Positions 7,782 to 18,940 of a stretch of DNA of 39,136 nt are shown here, piece by piece (positions within the stretch are counted from its first letter, which is position 1; each line of letters begins with the position of its first letter). The notes under the pieces were generated by a model. It was not told the origin of the DNA. It ran no database searches and worked only from the letters and a program-made list of their open reading frames with translations. A program made the translations under genes and the position numbers. Origin of the DNA: Dimargaris cristalligena (lineage: Eukaryota; Kickxellomycota; Dimargaritomycetes; Dimargaritales; Dimargaritaceae); NCBI GenBank assembly GCA_027576995.1, contig JANBQC010000248.1, positions 1 through 39,136 of the forward strand. Direction: 5' to 3'.

Positions 7782-9563
7782 CGGGAGTTATGAGCGGTAG
7801 AATGGCGGGAAGCGTAGATAGGAGGGGTCTGGCGAACGAGATACTATGGCTAATTAAACAAACCGCTGGTGTGAATCAGAGGTGCAAAGGAAGCAAGTTT
7901 GGGATGGGGAAAGCGAGTGAGAGACAACAGAGGCGCAGGGGGAGACTCCCTCACCGCAACCTTGCCCGCATCCCCCTCTCCCAGTGAGCTCCCCCCGCGC
8001 GCGCTGTTGTCGTTGCCCTAATGACAATCCCTCCTAACCCTAGCTAGCCAGCTTAGTCCCGTTTCCATACACCAATACTTTCTCCTCTTGACGCTACACT
8101 GCCCCAATAATGAAGCACTGTTTCAAGCAAGAGTTATTAGAAATGAAACAACAGCCCACTACTGCCGATAATATATATATATATCTACTATATATTGATC
8201 GAGCCAAGCGACTATAGACAAACAATAGAGCGGATATAACTGGGAGATGCTGACTGAAAGGCGCCCTAAACGAGCGTTATATTCGCTTCGTCTCTCTGTA
8301 ACTCAGCCAGCCATATACGTATGTACACCAGTCATTCAGGTCTTCACACACACTATAGGGAGAAGAGGAGGAAGGAATACCACACACAGACAGATAGACA
8401 CAGACACATACAGACATAGGCCTAAACGACATTCCTATCTACAACCAATGGCTGATGAGCCCCCGACGATTGTCAGTGCGCATACGCCTGATACAGACAA
8501 CAAACTGCACCTGTGCCCCCCTCCTTCGTTTTTCCTTCGCCTCCCTCCCTCCCATCCTCTCGCACACTACTAACAGCTTATGTAATATGTGCTACCCCAA
8601 AGAGCGGTATAGGTATAGGTAGCGATAACACCCCCCACCCTTAGCAACTACACTAGTGACCGAGAGTGTGTTTTCAGGACGGCTACGGCGAGCGCATAAA
8701 TGAAAGGGACCAGTATAATGTGCTGCTGTTATGGCCTCTTATCTGCTATATATACATATAACCACAAACAACCTACCTTACGTGCCCGGCGTTTCGAGAC
8801 TATATATTCTCGGGTGTCTGGAGGTAAAACAAAAATGGTAGTTGGTAGTCTAGCCGACTTCCGACGGGGTGTATGGCTGCTATGGGCGGTGCAAGTAGTA
8901 GTGGTGGTGGTGGCGGTCCGAAAAGGGTCATCGCTCAACATTATGTCGGTGAATCGGGTGGTAAAACCAAGGAGGTGGGAGGGGGGTACCAGTTGGCGAA
9001 GGAATCGCGGGGTGGGTGTGTGTGTGTGTGGAGGGGGTGTGTACAAAGACAGTGTGTGGACCCAAGCAGCGGCCCGAGTGGGGAGGGGCGGGAAGAAAGA
9101 AGGAGGTTACGGAAGGGCTACGGCGGTCGGGTAATAAGGAATAGGTATATCGCTCTGGGATACACGACGGGTAGCAAAGAAAAGAACAGAGAGACGTGAC
9201 CACGGATAGTCTCTTATGGGGACAGAGAAACAGCGGTTGGTGGTATACAATACGTACGTACAAGCAAGTGGACAGTATATATATATATATATAGGTCGGG
9301 GAATGCGCCACTGGAGTAGAACAGGTCACTGAATTCAAAGGCGAATTGGGAAAGAAAGGGAAGGGAAGAAAAGGGAAGGAACTGCGAGTGGATTAGTCGT
9401 GTCTGTGGGATAGGGTAGGGTAATAAAAGACCGACGACGGGGAGAAGAGTTGGGCGGGAAAGAAATATAGCAGTGCCCTCCAATACGCTATAGGCCATAA
9501 AAACCCACCAAGCTTCTACTCTATACCATCATATAATAATCATCATCAACGGGGTGGGCTAAT
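7782..9563. other. Intergenic region with purine/pyrimidine blocks and microsatellites, no gene supported
   Basis: The plus strand alternates between purine-rich (7790-7960, 8820-9480) and pyrimidine-rich (7960-8130, 8500-8575) blocks. It includes (TA)n at 8169-8182 and 9277-9292 and (GT)n at 9017-9028. Open frames of up to 144 codons on both strands in 8700-9500 are low in complexity and overlap each other. The first exon and promoter of the Whi5-like gene should lie at the left edge. Confidence 0.45.
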
Positions 9564-9657
9564 AATATTCCCTCCTCCTCTCCCTAGCATTATTTCCCCC
9601 TCCTCTCCCTAGCATTATTTCCCCCTCCTCTCCCTATCATTATTTCCCCCTCCTCTA
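9564..9657 (+). repeat. 25-bp minisatellite, 3.8 copies
   Basis: Tandem units begin at 9564, 9589, 9614 and 9639 (the last is partial). The unit is ATTATTT, then CCCCC, then TCCTCTCCCTAGC. Units 2 and 3 differ by one base (TAGC/TATC) and unit 1 is more diverged. There are no spacers, so it is not a CRISPR array. The plus strand is strongly pyrimidine-rich. Confidence 0.92.
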
Positions 9658-10859
9658 CCCCGCAACCGTACTATTATACATCGGAGTGACTGCACACTTG
9701 TTAAGAGAGTAGACCATTAATCACGAATCACAATCCCCGATTTTCCTAGAAACAATCCCGCACCCACCATCACTACTACTACAATACTATACTTCACTGG
9801 AAGACCTCCTTCTTCCCCATCGGAAGCTTCAGCATGAATATATGTATACACTTACCATTTACCCGCAAACCACCACTGGGTGAAGAAGGAATCCCGCCGG
9901 GATATTCCCCAGTAGTAGTGGGTGGACGCGGACGGATCAGACCCGCTGCTGGTTAAACTAACTAGGCCCAATTATTCACCCTCGGCTAGCCACGTCAGCA
10001 TCGCGAGAGAGGTATTGGTGGGGACCATCCTTGAATTCAATAGACGAGTGAGGGTGAAGGAAAGAGAAACAGAGAGGGGTAGGGGAGTGGGACGTCGGAG
10101 TTCCGGGGATCCCACCCTCCCCACTTAGGGAGGGCTGCTTGCTAGGCGGGGCAAGGAAAGTGTCCCCAGAAAAAAGTATACACATGTACAGGAGGAAAAA
10201 AAATCCCCGGTGGAATGACTTATGATGCTGACCAGAGTGAGGGTAAGAAGGGTGGTACAGGTAAGAATGGTAGGCAGGGTGGGTGATGGACCAGTATTAG
10301 ATTAGAAAAGAAATGCAAGGGAGAGTGAAGGAGTCCTCGAATAATACAAAGGAAAGGCCGCAGTGGGGACTCACTTTACGCTTTTGCCTTTTATTTACCA
10401 GTCCTATTCGTAGGTGACTAATTATAGAGAACACGGCGGTAAAGAGCACATCGCGGTATTCGAGTATATATATATGTAATCTAGCACTCATCACCACCGC
10501 CGACAATCCCTGACCACCGATAAAACAATGCTGGTTAATTCAACTCGCTTATTCTGTTCATTCCGTTGGCCCAAGTGTCCGGTTACCGCGACCCAAAAAC
10601 ACCCTGCTAATATAACGTGAGTTTTTAAGCTGATATAATTTAATATAATTCATTAAACACAACCGCCTCCTCCTTTACCCAAATAATGCCCACCTCTACT
10701 ACAATATAGATACCCATACAAATGAGAGTCACTGGGACTCGCAGCCTCTAACATTTCCTTGCTTCCATCCTCTCATACACACACACACACACCCTATTGC
10801 TTTGTCCATTCTCGAAAATCAATGAGCCACCTGGCCCAGTTAGCAGGTCCCGGTTCACC

Positions 10860-10885
10860 GCATACATATATATATATATGTATGC
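10860..10885. repeat. 26-bp perfect palindrome with (AT)7 centre
   Basis: GCATAC, then seven AT units, then GTATGC: each half is the exact reverse complement of the other, so the duplex can extrude a cruciform. No function can be assigned. Confidence 0.85.
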
Positions 10886-12350
10886 ACTAAATTTACACTT
10901 CCACATGTCATTATTAATCTTATCCACTCTTAATAATCATGGGAAACACTGGCCTGTCGCCGTTTGTGTGGGTGTGTACAAATTGGACATGTTGATTGTT
11001 TACATTAACCCAACTGGCCAATCAACAACGGGTACTCCAAGGCTCCTCGGTGGGCGTCGGCCAATAGCTGCCTAATCGGGCATAACTCAATTAAGGAAAT
11101 AGAGTGAAAGTCAGTCTCGCTCTCCTCTTTTTGTTTTTACACACTTAAAAAGGGCGGGGGATTTCCCTTCCAACTGGTTGGCTGATGGACGCGACGCGAC
11201 TGTATCTGGGTAAAAAATGTTATGCAGGCAACCAAGAAAATCCCCCACACTCCAATCATTAGAGAGTGAGAGAAAGAGCCCTTGCATAATTTTAATAACA
11301 ATGGGAGGAGGAGGACAAACCTACCGGCACGTGAATTTGATAAATTCCGACCAATCCCTTAACAATCAATGGGGGTTAGTGTAGAAGAAGAGGGGTTGTT
11401 GGGCGGCCATATTATCGCTATGTTGCAGCGAGAAGTAGTTTAGATTTGCTGGGAGAATGGGACCGTGGATTTAAAAATATGCATTATTAGTGGCAGGGGG
11501 GGGAGACTGTCAAACAAAAAGAGTTAAAAAAAGTGAAAGCCTAAAATACCGGCTGACCCAGCCCCACCATAAGTCATTTGATTCTGAAACTAGGGATACT
11601 TCCTAAACAAAAGCAACTTCATTAGCATATATCAAGGTCAGTCAAAGTGTAGAAGATTCCGGCAAGCTGTTCCAACTGTTTATTTTATCAAAAATAGGTA
11701 TTAATTCCGTTACCAAGAAACTGGTAAAATGAAAGAAGTGCGTACACGCCACCCAGGGAAAAACGAATGGAATAGGTAACCAATTCGAGTGGTAATCCAG
11801 GTTTGGAATACCGTTTAAAGGACGGGGGGTGGGGTGGTGGAGAGATGCAAAGACAACGAGACAGCAACGATGCAATGGCTCTCCCTTAAATAAAGTGTAG
11901 GGGAGCCGTCTAGAGAGCACAAAAGAAAGGGACGGGATGCGATACAGTGGAACAAACTCAAAACTAATTGAAATTCCGATTGTGAATGGATGGATTGTAG
12001 AACACAACCGCCATAAAACATGTATAAGCGAGAATAATAAAATTAAAACTCGGCCCCGTCATGAAGTAGGACAGGTTCAACTGCCAAATAGAAAGGTGTC
12101 TAAAGGGGAGTGGATAAAAGAATAACGCAAGAGAAGGGCCATAAAGTAGGGTCCAAAAAAATGGTAGGGGCGCAACAGGTCAATATCGTAACGGAATCAA
12201 CAAAAATATAGATGGGGGAACAGATTGGATAAAAGCAAGCACGGAAGCAATGTTAGGGGGAGGGGTTCGCGCACAGCAAGACCATAACTTCCTCCTATAA
12301 TCATCCAAATTATTAGTACGGGAGGTGTCTAACATAATGGTCTGGAAAAT

Positions 12351-12375
12351 GGGAACAAGGGGGAAGAGGGAGGGG
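12351..12375 (+). other. Potential G-quadruplex run
   Basis: Runs of 3, 5, 3 and 4 G separated by AACAA, AAGA and A fit the usual four-run quadruplex pattern on the plus strand. It lies about 1 kb beyond the kinase stop. Confidence 0.45.
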
Positions 12376-13405
12376 AGGTCCCGAGGCGTCGAAGGGGAGG
12401 GGGAACTGGGGCGAAGCCGATTCGTGAATAATGGCGGGTTGGGGCGTACTCTTGCTAAGGGAATGCGCTCCCGGAGATTGGAGGGGGGGAGGTCAGATAT
12501 TGGATCATAAAAATAAACGGATGGCCGCGGGCAGGCGGGCGGGGGATAATCATGAGGATAGATTGAGTGTGGGGGAGTAAGTGTGTAGCCATAAATCGAC
12601 CAAAATCAGGGCGAATTGACATGGAAAGGGCAGACACCCAGGGGGTAGAGCATACATAAGTTGTGGGGGAGATGGATAAACTTCATAAGTGTACCGAACC
12701 CGATAATACCACACCGAAAAGTGAACGAGCCGACGAAGAACAAGAAACCAACAGACGAAGGAGAAAATACCGCTTGGCGAGTGTGTTTGGGGTAGCCCGA
12801 AATGAATCACCAAGTAACCACCCTCTGTGTTCTCAAAGGCAAAGGGAATTAAGGCAACGAGAAACAGGATGGATTAACTGGATAACAACGGGGTTCAGGA
12901 ATCTCACTCAAGCGCCATGTGTGCAGAAGCGTCGGGTGGGAACAAATTGGGATGAAAAGCGAGGGGATGTGCAGATTTGCGGGTGGTCGGACGAATTCGG
13001 TGTTGGGGATTAAACGATAAAGCCATCGTTGGATAATTAAACGTGGAAGAAACCAGTAAGAATCATAACGGTGGAGGGAGTGTTGGAGTAGGGCATACGT
13101 AAGAGGAATAGCGGATTGTCCCGCGAAAGGGAACTGGACATGTGTAAAAAATATATAGTAAAATGACAAACGATGGCATCCCCTCCATTCAGGGTTATAG
13201 TAGGAGGAGTGAACATTTGTAGGTCAAAGGATTAACGATTTCGAGATTCACGAATCAGTAAAGAGAGGTCACTTTATGATGATATTGGCAATAGGATTCC
13301 AGTAAAGAAGGGCACACCAGAATACTAAGGGACAGTTAAAGGGGGTCCAATAAGAAAGAGGGGGTAGAGCAAAGAAGGGAAATCAACTCAGTTCTAGCAT
13401 CTGAC

Positions 13406-15052
13406 TTAAAAGCCGTCCATCATAAAGATGCCGGTGGGCGGGGAGCAGGCCGAGGTGGAGTGCAAAGACAGTGCGCTCAACTTGGCGGACAGATAGGCCG
13501 AGTGGGCGGAATTGGCGCCACCCTTGGCCAATTTATTTTGGGAAGGCATGGAAATAGGCAACTGCTTCTGGTTGATGGGCATGGCCGAGGCGGCGGTGGA
13601 GCTGAGAAAGGCGTCATCGAAGGAGAGGTCTTCGAGTTCGTCGTCATCGTCATCAGCCCAGCTGCAGTAGCGAGCGTAAGAGCTGGAGACGAAGGTCGGG
13701 GAAGCGGTGGCGGTCGAAGTGGTGCTAGTTGGGGCAGCCACGGGAATGGGACGGGTGATGGCCGAAGGGGCAGCGACGTGGGAGACGCTGGGAAGGGTGG
13801 GTGAAAAGAGAGTAGAGGTGGATGAACCGATGGAAAAGGACAGGGGCTCGTCGTCATTTTCATCGTCCTCGTCGGCCCAGTTGAAGGGCATGGTGAAGCG
13901 AACAGCCATGGAGGGGACCAGAAGGTGTGAGGGACGGGACGGCGAGGCAGCCGCCTGTTGGATGGGGATGGCCTGGGGAGCGGGGGTGGAAAACAAGTCA
14001 AAGTCGTTAGAAGACTCCGCCGTCTCTTCCTCCTCTGACAGGTACCAGTCGTCCTCGCTGAGGGGGGTCGAGTCGAAAGAAGGGCGGTAGGGAAGCGGGG
14101 CCACTTCCACGGCCGAGGGGGCGGTGAAACTAGAAAGGTAAATATTATCGAGGGAGGAGGTCCACTCGGCAAACTCAGATACAGAACAACGAACCATTTC
14201 GTGGCAGAACACACGGCGGTGCAGGAAAGAGGCCACTTCTTCGGGGCAGTTTACGCGGTCGACGAGAAAACGAACTCCGTCACGGACGAAGGCGGCGAAA
14301 GACTGAGAGCTAGCCACATCGGGCTCGGACCAGGGGGTAACACCGTAAAACACGTTGAGAAAAATAATACCGAGGGCCCAGATATCCGACTTACTGGACG
14401 AATAAAAGGTACGTTGGGTACTACGGTTCTCCCGGCTCATGTAGGGGCGACTACCGCATTCAAATTCATCGGAGCGGTCGCATTCGGTGGCCAGACCAAA
14501 GTCGGTTAGCTTAATGCGGTAGTGCTGGCGGGTGATGATGATGTTTTCGGGCTTAATGTCACGGTGGTAGACACCTTGGGCGTGGACGTGGGCCACGGCA
14601 TCAAGCACCTGCTGGAAAATGGACTTGTAGAGGGTAAAACGCTTCACCTGGTTAGCCCGTGTGTCCTTAGTGGGGTGGACACGGTTCAGGGAGTCGGACG
14701 TAATCCACTCATACAGATCTTGCCCATCGGCAAACTCCATAACCAGGAAGCGCCAGTCGGCGGTCTCGAAGGCACGGTCAATGGCCACCACGGATTTGTG
14801 GTTGCTGACGCGCTGGTGGAGACGAAGCTCCAGGCGCTGCATTTCTAGCTGGTCTTCATCAAGGGAAATTTTAGATAGGCATTTAATCGCCTGGACAGCC
14901 CGGGTTCGGTTGTTCTGTGCCAGGTACACCACGGCGTACGAGCCGCTACCAATGACGGACTTGAGGGTGTAACTTACGTTTCCACTTGGGTCGGCAATGA
15001 TGCTACCAACCTTGAAGGGGATTTCGGAAGAAGAGCCAGCAGAGAAAGACAT
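13406..15052 (-). CDS. Ran1/Pat1-type serine/threonine protein kinase
   Basis: 548 residues, ATG 15052-15050 to TAA 13408-13406, no intron needed. An upstream in-frame ATG at 15184 would add 44 residues including a hydrophobic stretch; I chose 15052 because MSFSAGSSS leads directly into the kinase domain and sits in context TTCACCATG. Kinase landmarks: glycine loop GSGSYA 35-40, Lys57 in AIK, helix-C Glu near 75, catalytic loop HRDIKPEN 163-170, DFG 184-186, activation-segment end CGSRPYMSRENR 199-210, where the usual APE proline is absent, as I recall for Ran1 relatives. The domain ends near 300. The tail is disordered, Ser/Pro-rich and acidic, with two copies of a motif (FNWADEDDENDDEPLSF and CSWADDDDDELEDLSF). 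S. pombe Ran1/Pat1 blocks mating and meiosis; budding-yeast Sks1, Vhs1 and Ksp1 are nutrient-linked relatives. The exact role here is not known. Confidence 0.93.
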   Translation of the reverse strand: MSFSAGSSSEIPFKVGSIIADPSGNVSYTLKSVIGSGSYAVVYLAQNNRTRAVQAIKCLSKISLDEDQLEMQRLELRLHQRVSNHKSVVAIDRAFETADWRFLVMEFADGQDLYEWITSDSLNRVHPTKDTRANQVKRFTLYKSIFQQVLDAVAHVHAQGVYHRDIKPENIIITRQHYRIKLTDFGLATECDRSDEFECGSRPYMSRENRSTQRTFYSSSKSDIWALGIIFLNVFYGVTPWSEPDVASSQSFAAFVRDGVRFLVDRVNCPEEVASFLHRRVFCHEMVRCSVSEFAEWTSSLDNIYLSSFTAPSAVEVAPLPYRPSFDSTPLSEDDWYLSEEEETAESSNDFDLFSTPAPQAIPIQQAAASPSRPSHLLVPSMAVRFTMPFNWADEDDENDDEPLSFSIGSSTSTLFSPTLPSVSHVAAPSAITRPIPVAAPTSTTSTATASPTFVSSSYARYCSWADDDDDELEDLSFDDAFLSSTAASAMPINQKQLPISMPSQNKLAKGGANSAHSAYLSAKLSALSLHSTSACSPPTGIFMMDGF

Positions 15053-16544
15053 GGTGAAGAAATAAAGCGGTATGAGGGGGGGGTGCAAAGGGGAGGGGAG
15101 GGGTAAAAAAATGAAGAGTACAATACACACTAACGCGGAACAGTGGCCACGAACGGACAGCAAAGCGTGAGGGGCGCGCGACAACTAAACTATGTGAGAG
15201 CGTAGGAGTCGGGCGCGAAATAACAATAGTTAAAGAAAATGGAGACTGAATAGAATAGGAATAAACTTAGAAAATGGTGGAGCGACGAACGAGGAGTTTC
15301 GGGGGATTATTAAGGGGGGAGGGGATAATAAACTCAGTAGTAAAGTGGGAGTGGAGAGGTGGTGGGTCAGTAGTAGGGGGTCAATATATACTGAGTATTA
15401 TACAACGAAACTCAACAGGTGGGAAAGGTCACTCTTTGGAAAGAAGGTATCAAAAGGGGTAAGGTGGGAGATGTTTTACAAGACGAAGAAGGATTAAAGT
15501 GTTATTACAAACTCATTCTGTATCGAAACCAGCGGGGGACGAGAGAAGAATGGTAGGGGACGGGAGGATGCAGGATAGAGCTGGGGAAGCGGACGAGCTA
15601 TAGCATAATTAAGAGTCGGGAAGAAAGGGAGCGAGAGAGAGTGAAGGGGAGAGACAATAAAGGCTTGAAGGAATATCCAAACCTAGTATGAAGATGCGGA
15701 GAGGGGGACTGGCTGTATGCAGTGGAACTTAGGCAAAAAGAAGGTGGACAGGAAAATTGCGCGGTTAACACAGAAGGGTCTGGAACGGTGCGCGGGGTTG
15801 GATATATGCGCGGTCGAGCCACAGTAATAGAGTCTCCTTCAAATAAAATTTAAAAAAAAAATGGATGTGCTAGACAGTGGTAGTAGTGGTGGTGAGATGG
15901 ACACAGGCCGCTGGTACCACGGAGGGGAGATAGACAGGACACTCAACACAGTAACAGTGAGGAAGATGCGAAGGAGAGGAAGGAGCCCAGGTGAGGTCGG
16001 CACTTTTAAATAGCGAAGAGGTTGAGAGAGTGAGAGACGTAGCAGAATAACAGAGAGCTAGAGAGGGGTTGGAGGCCCAACGTGTGCGAGAGAGTAAGGG
16101 GACACAACGACGAACAGACCAAAGAAGTGTGAAGAAGTTGCGACAGGGGCAGCCAAGGCTGGGAGAGAGAGAGTAGGCTCGTCAGTCTTCGGAATGCGGA
16201 TGGAGAAATATAGAGTGCGTTCAAAAGGCAAGGGAGAGTGGAGTAACGAAGACTGTGGTGGGTGGATTAATGGAAAATAGAGAGAGAGAGAGAGTAGAGG
16301 AATAATATAAAAAAGTCCTATTATCGAGTAGACGAGGGAGTGGATACTGCTAACTAACAGACGCACACTAGAACTATGGGGAGCACAGCTAGTAGAGAAG
16401 TAGTTTAGAGTTAAAATAAGAGAATAGAATAGAATAAAATAAGGAGGGGAAAATAAAGGACAGTTGGTGTTGAAGAACGCAAACGCAAACACGCGAAGTG
16501 GGGAGGGCGAGGGTGAACTATCCGAGGTGGGGGAAGACGCCCTG
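15053..16544 (-). promoter_or_regulatory. Pyrimidine-rich (sense strand) upstream region or long leader of the kinase
   Basis: For almost 1.5 kb the plus strand is purine-rich, so the kinase sense strand is CT-rich. It ends sharply at the minus-strand TATA box near 16550. If that box is used, the kinase mRNA would have a leader of about 1.45 kb with many short upstream frames. The 172-codon minus frame at 16058-16576 and the 74-codon one at 15598-15822 are products of this bias, in my judgement. A shorter leader starting near 15,110-15,200 is equally possible. Confidence 0.35.
15214..15220 (+). promoter_or_regulatory. SCB-like CGCGAAA box upstream of the kinase
   Basis: CGCGAAA, the budding-yeast SBF-box core, lies 162 bp upstream of the kinase ATG. 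A seven-base match in 39 kb can occur by chance, so this is only a hint of G1/S-linked control. Confidence 0.2.
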
Positions 16545-16554
16545 CTTATATATA
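16545..16554 (-). promoter_or_regulatory. Minus-strand TATA box
   Basis: The minus strand reads TATATATAAG preceded by GG and followed by CAGGGCG, a near-ideal TATA context. It sits exactly where base composition switches from plus-strand purine-rich (left) to pyrimidine-rich (right), as expected for a promoter of a leftward transcript, probably the kinase. A weaker TATATA at 16590-16595 could serve a rightward transcript. Confidence 0.4.
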
Positions 16555-18920
16555 CCGTCCTGGCCTGTATGCGCATATACCCTCTCCTCTATATATTGTA
16601 TAGCATATAGTCAACTCTACTCTACTATACTATGTGAGGTGGGTGGGTTGGGTGACTCTCTCGTTCTCTCCTCTTCCATTCACCACACGTATTCTCCTCC
16701 TATTCTAACATCCCACCATCCCCAAAAAAAGTACCATCCGGATGGCGGTGGGGCCAGGGCGATCAACGACCATTGGCTAAGGGGATTTCCCGGCAAGTGA
16801 CTAATCCGGCCTGATTATGACACACCGCGCCTCTCCCCCACCCCATCCCGTCCCGTCCCATCCCATCCCCCCTCCTCCTCTTCCTTCTTCTTTGCCCAAA
16901 TGGGCTCTACTGGCCCAACCCTCTCCCTCACTCTATTATTATTACTACTACTACTAGGCTGTACTGTAAACAATGGGGGCGAATCCCCTCCCCCCCACCT
17001 CACCCCTATTTTCTGGCTTGGGCCTGTTCCCCTCCTCTTCTACACATACACACGCCTCTCCCTGGGCCCGTTTTGCCACGTACTAAAAATACTAAGAGCC
17101 CTTCCCCCCCTACTCTCCACCTTTTCTCTTTATTCGCCCTGCAGTATTCAGGCATAGTGCCTACATGACCTACCCATTATATTCTATTACACGCGCCCCG
17201 GTAGTACTAGGAAGCCAGCTGGCTATTCAAAGCCGACGACGGTCGTTTCTTCCCTTGAAATTATAATAAAAATAATCTTATCACCATCTGGGCTTTAGCC
17301 TAAAATGGGCAAACCCCCAAAATTCATCCGCGTGACTAAGCAAGCCGTCTACGAACTAAAGGCTTACCGCACGTTAACTATACGATTCCTTCACTATATT
17401 ATACACACATAAACTACAGTCCCGTCGGTAGCTTAGCCATCCAGGGTAAACAAACCCATGCTACGGCAAACATGGTGGTTTCAGCTGGGAGGTAGAGTGG
17501 TGGTGGGTGAGTGAGTGAGTGAGAGTGCATTAAACCTCCGCACAAAATATTATGCCCCAGACTCACCCTTCGCTGTCATCATCATCACACCATATTTGCC
17601 ATGCTCAGCTATGAGGGGAGAGATCCGGTTCCCCCGTCTAAACTGGGCAACCACAATATAAGGCACCTCCTATAGGTCTGGCGATGCTGATCCAACTTTG
17701 AGATACAACGACATCGACCTGTTCGCCTATTTACTACTTACCGCTAGACCATTTAGATAGATGGGCTAACGAGGAAGCTATCCCTATAGCGTGTATACAA
17801 AATACGGGAAGGGAGCGGGGTATAAGCTAATGACCCGGCTATTTCCTGCCCTGTAATCACCGCCGCCATTTACTCCACATCTACCCTATCCGCTCGGCAC
17901 TCCCTTCCCGAACGCACCAATCCGAGCTTCGCTCATCTCGTGGTGCTCGATGGCCACTACTATCTCATGATTATAATAGTATCACTCCACCAACCAGCCG
18001 GACTCGCAATCACAGGAACGTTGCCCTCCCTCCAGCTTGGCACGGTTATTTGACTCATTAGCATTATCGCCATCACTACTAATGGTTAATTGTGCGATTG
18101 TTGTTAGTCACCACGCCATCAGACAACTCTGCTAGTGGTTATAAGGGGATATCGGGTTGCCGTTGGTCGCGCGGCCCATACCCGATTTTATCTCAGCCTT
18201 CTCACTTAGCGTGAATAAATCGATAAAAAAAGAGCCCTCGTATTTCGGAATACTTATTCCAAGGGCGGTGTAGACTTACTTGCCGCGCGTAGTTATGCTT
18301 TTATTATTAAAAAAGAGGAAAGGTCACATTAAGGGAAGCGCGGTGGTTGGGTCACTTACACCAGCCACGGCTTAATCCACCCCACCTCTACTGCGGCCAG
18401 AGTAAAAGGGCTGGCTTCAGTAATGATTAATAATAGTAATAGCGTTGAGAGAGGCCTCCCCCAGACGAGGGTTTTTTTTACGTGTACCTTTTTCATCTTC
18501 CCCTTACTTTTCACCGACTGGTTAGCCATCCGTAGTCGATACGTGGAAGGCGTTGGTGGATGAAGGGGCCACACACACACACCATAGAGCAGCAGGTATA
18601 TTTAAGCGGTTCTAATTGTATAGGTAAGGAAATGCCTACACATAAAAGATTATTCTAGAACTGCGCTACATCATCATCTAGTGACAACCATAATGTGGTT
18701 CGATGGTCCAAGACTTGTAGGACGAAGATGATATAGAACAACCACCAACCAGCTGACCGCCGATCGAGTGTAAAGTCAAACTTGACCACTCCAAGGCACC
18801 AGAGGACAATCCCAAGGAATGTCACGGTTGATGAGTGGCTGAATCCTACAGTAGAGTAGAGGTCCTGCGGGCGCAGTTTGGCTGGAAGTGACTTTGAAAC
18901 CCGGGGTTTCGGATACCCTG

Positions 18921-18940
18921 TATTCTATTCTATTCTATTC
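18921..18940 (+). repeat. (TATTC)4 microsatellite
   Basis: Four exact copies of TATTC, continuing as TATTATTATT. It follows a C/G-rich stretch (CCCGGGGTTTCGG) at 18900-18912. Confidence 0.95.

Larger units (their letters stand above)
9658..13405. other. Long intergenic region, no gene supported
   Basis: Contains a (CA)n tract near 10780-10792, a 26-bp perfect palindrome at 10860-10885 and a G-quadruplex-type run at 12351-12375. Most of 11,950-13,350 is purine-rich on the plus strand. The longest frames (121 codons at 11642-12007 minus, 116 codons at 12663-13013 plus) are not recognisable and follow the purine/pyrimidine bias. The right end is the 3' flank of the kinase. Confidence 0.45.

Noticed and set aside
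8349..8361. CACTATAGGGAGA resembles the end of the T7 RNA polymerase promoter, hinting at vector sequence.
   Set aside because: Only the last 13 bases match; the upstream part is absent and the flanks are CA-repeat fungal sequence. Chance match.
9564..9657. Regular 25-bp repeats considered as a CRISPR array.
   Set aside because: Units are directly adjacent with no spacers and the genome is eukaryotic.
12663..13013. 116-codon plus-strand frame, Arg/Glu-rich.
   Set aside because: The region is purine-rich on the plus strand, which automatically gives Arg/Glu/Lys-rich frames without stops; no family recognised.
13477..14214. 245-codon minus-strand frame inside the kinase gene, and plus-strand frames 13460-14972.
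   Set aside because: They overlap the kinase tail and domain in other frames, with Pro/Arg-rich or featureless composition; shadows of the real gene.
16058..16576. 172-codon minus-strand frame with hydrophobic Ser/Leu/Phe-rich sequence.
   Set aside because: Explained by CT-rich sense-strand composition downstream of the TATA box; no domain, and its ATG lies upstream of the TATA box.
16900..17157. 85-codon plus-strand frame with a signal-peptide-like start.
   Set aside because: The leucine run comes from TTA/CTA repeats and the rest is Pro-rich noise in a CT-rich block.
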